From: Linanthus parryae
Taxonomy: Eukaryota > Streptophyta > Magnoliopsida > Ericales > Polemoniaceae
DNA: 64,000 nt
Assembly: GCA_023055425.1 (NCBI GenBank)
Contig: JALGPY010000001.1
Location: 28,509,001-28,573,000, forward strand
Direction: 5' to 3'
The position numbers and the translations under genes were made by a program. Below are positions 57,357 through 64,000 of the stretch, piece by piece. The notes below the pieces were generated by a model. It was given only the letters and a program-made list of their open reading frames with translations, did no database searches and was not told the DNA's origin. Within the stretch, counting starts at the first letter, position 1; each line of letters opens with the position of its first letter.

Positions 57357-59238
57357 AGTTTTCTAGGAAATAGCAATACCAGATTTGTTAAAGATGGAAG
57401 CAAAACTTCTCCTAAGTTTCATTTTTGCAACAAGATTAGTCATATAATGAGGAACACATTTCTATTTCAACTTTAAGGACAAGTCAGACAGATTTGGGTT
57501 CCTAAAGGGGTCAGACCACCTAACATGGTTGATCCTGAGTATGAGTCCAAATTCTACACTTGGTCTAACAGCTGGGTAAGGCAGTGATTGGTGTTTGCTG
57601 GTTGTCACCAACATCAAAGAACAGAAGTTGTTTATGGACGGTGGTTGCTCAAGACACAAGAGTGGAAATAGATCTCTATTCTCATAATTGAAAGAGCAAT
57701 CTGAAGGTTCAATTACACTTGGTGACAAAGGCAAATTCAACATTCTTGGTATTGGTAAAGTTGGTACAGATTCTGAAAATTCTATTTCTGATGTATATCT
57801 AGTTGATGGTTTGAAATTTAACTTGCTTAGTGTATCTCAGCTTGGTGCAGAATGAGAAATCAGACAATTGCATTCTCACAGCCTCTAGATCAAACAATTT
57901 TTATACTTTTCAGACTAACAGAGTTGCACGTAAAAGCTTAAAGTGCCTCAAGGCCTTGAAAGAGGATTCAAGGGTTTGGCACAGAAAGCTTGGTCACATC
58001 AGCTTGCATACGTTGAACAAATTGATCTCCAAAGACCTGGTAAGAGGATTATCATCTATCAAGTTGAAAGAAGATGAAGTATGCAAAGCTTGTGCTCAGG
58101 GTAAGCAGACCAGGAGCTCATTCAAGCCAAAGAAGTTTATAAGTACTTCTAGACCTATTGAACTACTTCACATGGATTTCTGTGGTCCAATGAGGACACC
58201 AACTCCAAAAGGTAAGAGGTATATGTTAGTTATTGTAGATGATTATTCTAGATATACTTAGGTTATGTTTCTGAAAGAAAAATCTGAAGCCCTCTCTGAA
58301 TTTTCAAAGCTTTGTAGAGAACTTCAAAACTTGAAAAATCTACCCATTGCTTCAATTAGAAGTGATCATGGTAGAGAGTTTTATCAATTAGAATTTGATT
58401 TTTTCTGTGCTAAGCATGGTATCTCTGACAATTTCTATGCTCCTAGAACTCCTCAATAGAACGGAGTTGTTGAAAGAAAGAACAGGACTCTTGAAGACAT
58501 GTCAAGGACAATGCTTCTAGAAAATAAGCTGCCAAAACATTACTGGGCAGACGCTGTGAATACAACAAATTACATTCTAAACAGGTGCTTGATCAGACCT
58601 ATCTTGAAGAAAACCCCTATGAACTCTTCAAAGGGATAAAGCCAAACATCTCATACTTCAGACCCTTTGGTTGCACATGCTTTACCCACAACAATGGTAA
58701 TGACAACTTGGGTAAGTTTGATATAAGAAGTGATGAAGGTATATTTCTTGGTTATTCTCTTAATAGCAAAGCTTATAGAGTTTATAATAAAAGAACCAAG
58801 CTGGTTGAAGAAAGTATTCATGTTATTTTTGATGAAAGCTATGATGGTTCTTTGAGTGAAAGTTTTGAAGACTTGAGTCTGAACAAGCATGAATCAGAAG
58901 AAGAAGCTGAGAACTCTCTTGGGTTCGAGAAAGGTTCAGAAGAAAACAGAAGCCATTTTCAAGACCTTGAAAACAGGTCTCAAGGCCTTGAAAATAGAGA
59001 TCAAAGCCTTGACAAAGATGATCATAAAGAGATGAATGATCACGCCACTACTTCAAGACCAGAGAAGATATATGGAGAACCTGAACCATGGTCTCCAAGA
59101 AAGAGATTCAAATATCTTTCATCTCATCCAGCTGCCAATATCATATCTGACCCAACCACTGGTACAAAAACAAGGTCACATTTGAAGAATCTGTGTGCTT
59201 TCAATGCCTTCATTTCTCTTGTAGAACCCAAAAAATGA
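57357..59238 (+). pseudogene. pol: SIRE-B protease and integrase
   Basis: After the gag remnant, RQIWVPKGVRPP is the usual SIRE lead-in to protease. The active site reads FMDGGCSRH in place of the usual D-S-G-C-S-R-H. Integrase has its zinc finger (WHRKLGHISLHTL, CKACAQGK) and core: LHMDFCGPM (Asp), IRSDHGREF (Asp), then a stop in PQ-stop-NGVVERKN just before the catalytic Glu. Another stop interrupts DDYSRYT near 58258. The C-terminal part is open to 59238 (FGCTCFTHN, GIFLGYSLNSKAYRVYNK) and ends in the acidic LEN linker encoded by palindrome repeats. Confidence 0.85.
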
Positions 59239-60668
59239 AGGAAGCTTTACAAGAAGCAGACTGGATTATAGCTATGCAAAGTGAACTCAATGAATTTGAA
59301 AGAAACAAGGTGATAAGAAACAAATCAAGGTTAGTTGCTCAAGGATACAATCAAGAAGAAGGTATTGATTATGAGGAAAATTTTGCTCCAGTTGCCAGGT
59401 TAGAAGCAATTAGAATTCTGCTTTCATTTGCATATTTTAAAATATGAAACTATTTCAAATGAATGTAAAATGTGCATTTCTGAATGGCTACTTACAAGAA
59501 GAAGTTTATGTTGCACAACTTCCTGGTTTTGAAAGCGATAAGTTTCCAGATCATGTTTATAAACCTGACAAAGCTCTTTATGGTTTGAAACAAGCTCCAA
59601 GAGCTTAGTATGAAAGATTGTCAAAGTTTCTGCTTGAAAATGATTTCAAAAGAGGATTGGTAAACAAGACCCTTTTCATAAAGACTCATGAGAAAGATTT
59701 ACTTGTAGTTCAGATTTATGTTGATGATATTTTATTTGGAGCTACTAATGATCTTCTATGCAAAGAATTCTCAAGTTTTATGAGAAGGTAATTTGAAATG
59801 AGTATGATGGGAGAGTTGAACTTCGTCCTTGGACTTCAAATACATCAATTGAAGAAGGGCATATTTCTGCATCAAATCAAGTATACTAGGGACTTGCTGA
59901 ACAAGTACAACATGTCTCAATCCAAAGAGATCAAGACTCCAATGAGTTCTACACTGTCTTTAGATAAAGATGAATCAAGTAAGAGTGTCAATGTGAAAGA
60001 GTATAGAGGTATGATTGGATCATTGCTATACCTTACTGCTAGTAGACCAGATATTATGTTCATTGTATGTATGTGTGCAAGATTTCAAGCTGATCTAAAG
60101 GAATCACACTTATATGTTGTGACGAGAATATTCAAATATCTCAATGGTACCAAAGACTTAGGGCTTTGGTATCCAAGACATTCTAACTTCTCTTTGCATG
60201 AATTTCAGAAGCTGACTTTGCAAGTTACAAAGTTGAAAGAAAAAGCACTTCTAAAACTTGCCAATTTATTGGATCATCTCTGATCATTTGGCACTCCAAG
60301 AAACAGAACTCAGTTGTTTTATCAACAGCTGAAGCTGAAATATATCTGCTGGAGCATGTTGTTCACAAGTGTTATGTATTTCTCAACAATTGAGGGATCT
60401 TGGATTTGATTTCAGAAGTATTCCCATCAAGTGTGACAACACTAGTGAAATATCTATTACAAAGAATCTAGTACAACATTCAAGAACCAAGCATATTGAT
60501 GTTAGACATCACTTCATCAGAGATCATGCTGAGAAATGTGATATTGTTCTTGAATTTGTTTCTACTAACATGCAACTTGCAAATATCTTCACTAAGCCAT
60601 TGTCAGATGAAAGATTCTCAACTCTAAGACTGGAATTAGGCATGCTAAATAAGGATGCATTGGTTTAG
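59239..60668 (+). pseudogene. pol: SIRE-B reverse transcriptase and RNase H
   Basis: Blocks in order: [59 protein letters not shown] (the catalytic Asp of DVK is changed to Asn), [12 protein letters not shown] then a stop, and YVDD in VQIYVDDILFGATND. A further stop lies at 59788. RNase H: PDIMFIVCMCARF, a frameshift near 60210, IKCDNTSEI, HIDVRHHFIRDH, and the end LGMLNKDALV at 60668. The Asp to Asn change and the stops make it inactive. Confidence 0.86.
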
Positions 60669-60705
60669 GGGGAGCATCAGGTAAGGAAGGTAAGTTATCA
60701 TGTTT

Positions 60706-60818
60706 TTCAAAGGTTTGAACTGATTTTCAAAGCCTTGAAAATCTATTCAAGACTTTGGTTTTATGTGTTTCAGCTTAACAGCATTTCAAGACCTTTAAAC
60801 TATTTTCAAAGCCTTGAA
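60706..60818. repeat. Cluster of TTCAAGGCCTTGAA-type palindromes after pol
   Basis: Copies at 60706-60719, 60726-60739, 60746-, 60784-60797 and 60805-60818, with central variants. The equivalent spacer of SIRE-A (15736-15847) also has a cluster, so its presence predates the split of the two copies. Confidence 0.85.
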
Positions 60819-61123
60819 AATAAGTCTGATAACTATCTAGTGAATAAATCAGGAATCATTCAGAATTGGGTGCTATCTTAGTAGATATTTGCTCAATATT
60901 GCCCCTAACTTTTTCAAAAATGTTTTTCAGCCAAATATAGTATTTAATTATTTATTTCCAACGGCTTCAAAGATTTGAACCTTGTTGATCATTACAAATC
61001 TTTTAAGATCAGAAAAATATTACAGTTTCCTTTTCAAATACAAGCTCTCTGAGTATTTGTCTCAGTCTCTTCTCCTTCACTCCGTATCAAATCCACCTCT
61101 ATCTATTCTTCTCCCAAACCCTA

Positions 61124-62890
61124 ATGAGCACTAGAAGAGCCTCAGACAGAATCAAGATGGACGGAGGATCAAAACTTAGCTCTGAGAAGAAGAGGAAGAC
61201 AGCAGTGGATGAAGTTCAAGAGATCAGTGAAGACTCTAGCTCTAGAACACCTAGTGCAAAGGCAGTTGCAGAGCTTCCTCCACCCAAGAAGAAAGTCAAG
61301 AAGGATGCAAATCCTTCCTCAGAAGAAGAAGAAGAAGAAGAAGAAGAAGAAGAAGAAGAATAAGAAGAAGAAAGAGAAAGCTGCTGCAGAGAAGCAACCA
61401 GAAACAGAGATCTCAAGCCCCAAGAAGTTGAAGAAAAAAAAGAAGGAAACTCAAGCTAAAAAGGGGAAAGGAAAGGTAACAGAGGAACAACCAGTAGACA
61501 ATGTGGAGAAAGCCTTGCAGATCTACTCAAAGAACACTGCTCCTGATGAATCTTGGTTCATCTCAAACACTTCAAAAGGTCATTGGTTGGATGGTTTTGC
61601 ATCTAGGAAGATTTCTTTCTGCAGTTTGATCAGTATGCATATGTTGCTTGGAATGAATCTGAACTGTATCACTATGTTGAAGAAAATCTCTTTGTGGTTC
61701 ATGCTGAACCCCCCTGAGCTAGCTTACCCTAGACTCACCAGATTCTTCTATCTCAACATGAAGCAACTTAAGAATTATCCACACTTAGTTATCAAGTCTT
61801 TAGTTGCTGGAGTTACAATAGAACTAGATCATGCAGGGTTTGCATCTGTCCTAGGGTGTCCTAAGAGGTATGATACACAAAACTACCCTCCCAAGAATGA
61901 AGCTTTTAAATTGGCAAGAGAAGAATTATTTCTACCTAATGTTTCTGCCTCATGCAAATAGTTAACACACTTTGTGTTAAATGTTGAAGCCAAAGTTCTA
62001 TTCACTATCTTGATGAGATGCATCTTTCCAAGGGAACATTCTAAAGAGTTAGTTACTGAGAGGGTGATGTAAATTATGTATTTGTTCATGCATGGCTATG
62101 ACATTGATCTGCAGAAATATGTAATGGAACACATGCTTTTCAGTCAAACAGATCAGAGAAAGCATCCTTTGCCTTATGCAAACTTGCTCACTATGTTCTT
62201 CCAACATCTTGAAATTCCTACTGCTGGTGAAGAGTCTATCACTTCTGGGATTGGCATGCTGAATGAGAAGGCTTTTGAGAAGATTGGGGTAGTTAAGACT
62301 AAAGAGAAGGTTTGGAAGTTGTATTCAGATTTGACTGAGGAAGAGCTGAATGCAAAGAAATTTGATAAGCCCAAGGCCTTGACTCCTACTTAAAGCCAGA
62401 CATCTCAGCCTCCTTATTTGTCTTCATTTCTTCAGAGACTTGATGGTCTAGAGATGGACAATAGTGAGATCAAAGAGAATTAGAATGGGTTTGAGACTGA
62501 TCTCTCACAGGTCAAATACATGGTGGAAACTATCTTTAGAAGCATGATTGTGTTTGATGTCCCTGAAGATGAAGAAGGTGCCAAGGAGGGTGACTCTGAC
62601 AAGAACTTGCCAAGTGAACATTCCAACCAGGAAGAGGCTGCTCCATTCAAAGATAAAGGAAAACAGGTGGTAGTTGAACAAGCTGCTCGGGAAGGAGATG
62701 AAGTGGATAGCCCTGACTCAAATGATTTGCTGATAACTCTGAAGAAGAAGAAGAAGAAAGGAGAAGACTGAATAAGTGACTGCTGCTGGTGAGAATGAAA
62801 AGGAACAATAAGAACAACATAAGATTGATGAAGATGGTGAGGAAGAAGAGGGAGATCAGGATAAAGATGAAGACTCAACCCCTTAATCCT
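61124..62890 (+). pseudogene. Extra ORF after pol, SIRE-B (plant transposon-protein-like)
   Basis: Starts MSTRRASDRIKM at 61124. The N-terminal 80 residues are charged (PPPKKKVKKD, then a Glu run). A GAA microsatellite shifts the frame into a Lys run (KKKKKKNKKKKEKAAAEKQ). The central part, in pieces to about 62395, reads LAYPRLTRFFYLNMKQLKNYP, GVTIELDHAGFASVLGCPKRY, FPREHSKELVTERVM, YLFMHGYDIDLQKYVMEHM and LPYANLLTMFFQHLEI. In order and spacing these resemble the domain called putative plant transposon protein. The C-terminus is acidic with a Lys run. No signal peptide or fusion-protein feature is seen, so an envelope role is not supported. Stops at about 61959, 62070, 62391 and 62480. Confidence 0.6.
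61321..61371 (+). repeat. GAA microsatellite in the post-pol ORF
   Basis: About 16 GAA units with one TAA interruption. In frame 1 it encodes poly-Glu and ends at the TAA; in the next frame it encodes poly-Lys. Confidence 0.92.
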
Positions 62891-63217
62891 GCGTACTCTT
62901 TCTTTCACAACCTTTCTTTTTAAGTTTTATTTTTCAAAATTTTCAAACACTGATCCAACATCTTCTCATTCTTTTTGATGAAAGTCAAAAAGGGGGAGAA
63001 AAATATCATAGGTTGTTTTGATTTAATTCTGTTTAGATGACCTATCTCTTGGTCAGTAGGATTTTCTGCAAATTACTTGCAGTTTTTCTTTTGCTCTTTA
63101 ATAAGTTGAATCTTTTGGAATTACTGTGTTATTCTTACTTTTATGTGCTAATAAGTATTTTTTGCAAATACTTAAAATCAAAACAGTTCAGGTTTTGTCT
63201 TTTATCAAGGGGGAGAT

Positions 63218-64000
63218 TGTAAGGTCACAGGTTTCATGGACTTGAAATACTTAGGTATTTCAAGGCCTTGAACCAGTTTTCAAAGCCTTGAATCAGGTTT
63301 CACAGGCTTGAAATAGCAGGCCTTGAACCAGGATTCAAAGCCTTGAAACTGTCTGACCTGCATACATGATCTGAGGGGGAGTTTCTCTAAACTCTTTTGA
63401 TTTAATTCCATCCCTCTCACCCCTGTACTTGATGTGTTATTATTTGATGATGAAAGACAAACTGTTTTGATATATCTAACATGTTTAATCCATTATTTTG
63501 ACTCAGTTTTGTAAGGAAATTTTATTCCCTAAATATGCAGGATTTGTTTCCTTATCTGGTTTTTCCAGGAAAGGAAATCACTTAATGAAGGTGATCCTGT
63601 GATCAATCAGAGACTCGTGACAGCTTCTCATAATGTTTAAAGACAAGATCGCAACAATATCTCTGAAGATTGTGATCAACTATCCGTTGAAGAAAGCGGT
63701 TAAGAGAGTCAAAGATTGTTGCCTACAAAATAGGAAGTTGTTGCTGAAAATCTGGAAAGATTTGCAGAGTTTCAAACAGTATAAATGGAGCTCATTTTGA
63801 AGCAACAACACACAACACTCAACGGGAAAAAAGAGAGACACAGTTCTTGATTGACAAAGCATCAAAGAAGTTCATCACTCTCACAATCCAACTCACAAGT
63901 TCACTGCATTCTTCACTGCAGTTCTACATTCTAGTGTTCTTCTGTATTGTGCTTTATTTGTAGATTATTTCTGTAATTATTCTATATTTCATTCTCAAGT
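63218..64000 (+). repeat. 3' LTR of SIRE-B, incomplete
   Basis: Starts TGTAAGGTCACAGG directly after the polypurine tract; 783 bp are in the window. The first 130 bp hold four palindrome copies (63259-63272, 63279-63292, 63299-63312, 63334-63347). A TATA box AGTATAAATGG at 63778-63788 is the likely promoter. Confidence 0.88.

Larger units (their letters stand above)
56919..64000 (+). mobile_element. SIRE/Maximus-type Copia element, 5'-truncated, runs off window (SIRE-B)
   Basis: Plus-strand order: end of gag, protease, integrase, RT, RNase H, a spacer, an extra ORF after pol, polypurine tract (AAGGGGGAGAT, ending 63217) and the 3' LTR, incomplete at the window end. Pol followed by an extra ORF, and gag with a coiled coil, is the arrangement of the SIRE/Maximus group. 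Pol is broken by at least four stops and a frameshift. The left junction lies next to a 16-bp direct repeat (56876-56891 and 56919-56934). Confidence 0.88.

Noticed and set aside
14315..64000. SIRE-A and SIRE-B as the two ends of one giant inverted element
   Set aside because: They are inverted and each has its own purine tract and LTR start, so they are two independent insertions of one family.
1..64000. CRISPR arrays, tRNA or rRNA genes
   Set aside because: None recognised by eye; the tRNA-like matches are retrotransposon primer sites, and the regular repeats are the Tat array and the SIRE palindromes.

Overview
This is a stretch of flowering-plant nuclear DNA, probably from a large, repeat-rich genome. 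One host gene is visible, cut by the left edge: an intron-containing patatin-like phospholipase (1-1359, minus strand). Nearly everything else is transposable elements, many nested. The evidence is plant-type splice sites, Ty1/copia and Ty3/gypsy domains, a CACTA element, MITEs and LINE remnants. I cannot name the species.

Layout. 1-2081: patatin-like gene and upstream region. 2082-6882: decayed but structurally complete Copia element (minus) with two LTRs and a perfect 5-bp target-site duplication (TSD), CAAAG. 7503-9074: short non-autonomous LTR element. 9210-11972: 5'-truncated LINE. 12226-13316: hAT-like TIR element with a second one nested in it. 14315-17925: truncated SIRE/Maximus-type Copia (minus), called SIRE-A. 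18041-18195: orphan promoter plus possible first exon. 18460-19681: Copia RNase H tail plus LTR. 20000-20702: Harbinger/Tourist-like MITE with G-rich tracts. 21864-23034: Helitron-like repeat carrying a hAT MITE with a perfect 8-bp TSD. 23402-23780: long-TIR MITE.

24200-54488 is a second LINE split into three pieces by two large, fairly young LTR elements. The first (24836-39752, TSD ACGGT, LTRs about 98% identical by eye) is a Tat-lineage Ty3/gypsy element on the minus strand. Its gag-pol is broken in about eight places. Between integrase and 3' LTR it carries, on the opposite strand, a six-exon gene whose spliced reading frame is fully open for about 1,308 codons and encodes a plant mobile domain (PMD) protein. 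Next to that gene are a second TATA box with a short ORF and a 54-57-bp tandem array. The second element (41374-53887, TSD AGAAC, LTRs about 97-98% identical) is a large retrotransposon derivative without recognisable gag or pol. It holds a cluster of ACGT boxes and is interrupted by a 4.9-kb CACTA element (48317-53216, TSD ATA).

55802-56173 is another Copia LTR. 56919-64000 is a longer SIRE-type Copia (plus), SIRE-B, with gag remnant, protease, integrase, RT, RNase H, an extra ORF after pol and the start of the 3' LTR. Both SIRE copies are studded with a near-palindrome, TTCAAGGCCTTGAA and variants, in LTR, spacer and coding DNA.

Most interesting: the intact spliced antisense PMD gene inside a dead retrotransposon; the dispersed palindrome of the SIRE family; and the extra post-pol ORF of that family, which looks like the plant transposon-associated protein domain rather than a clear envelope protein.
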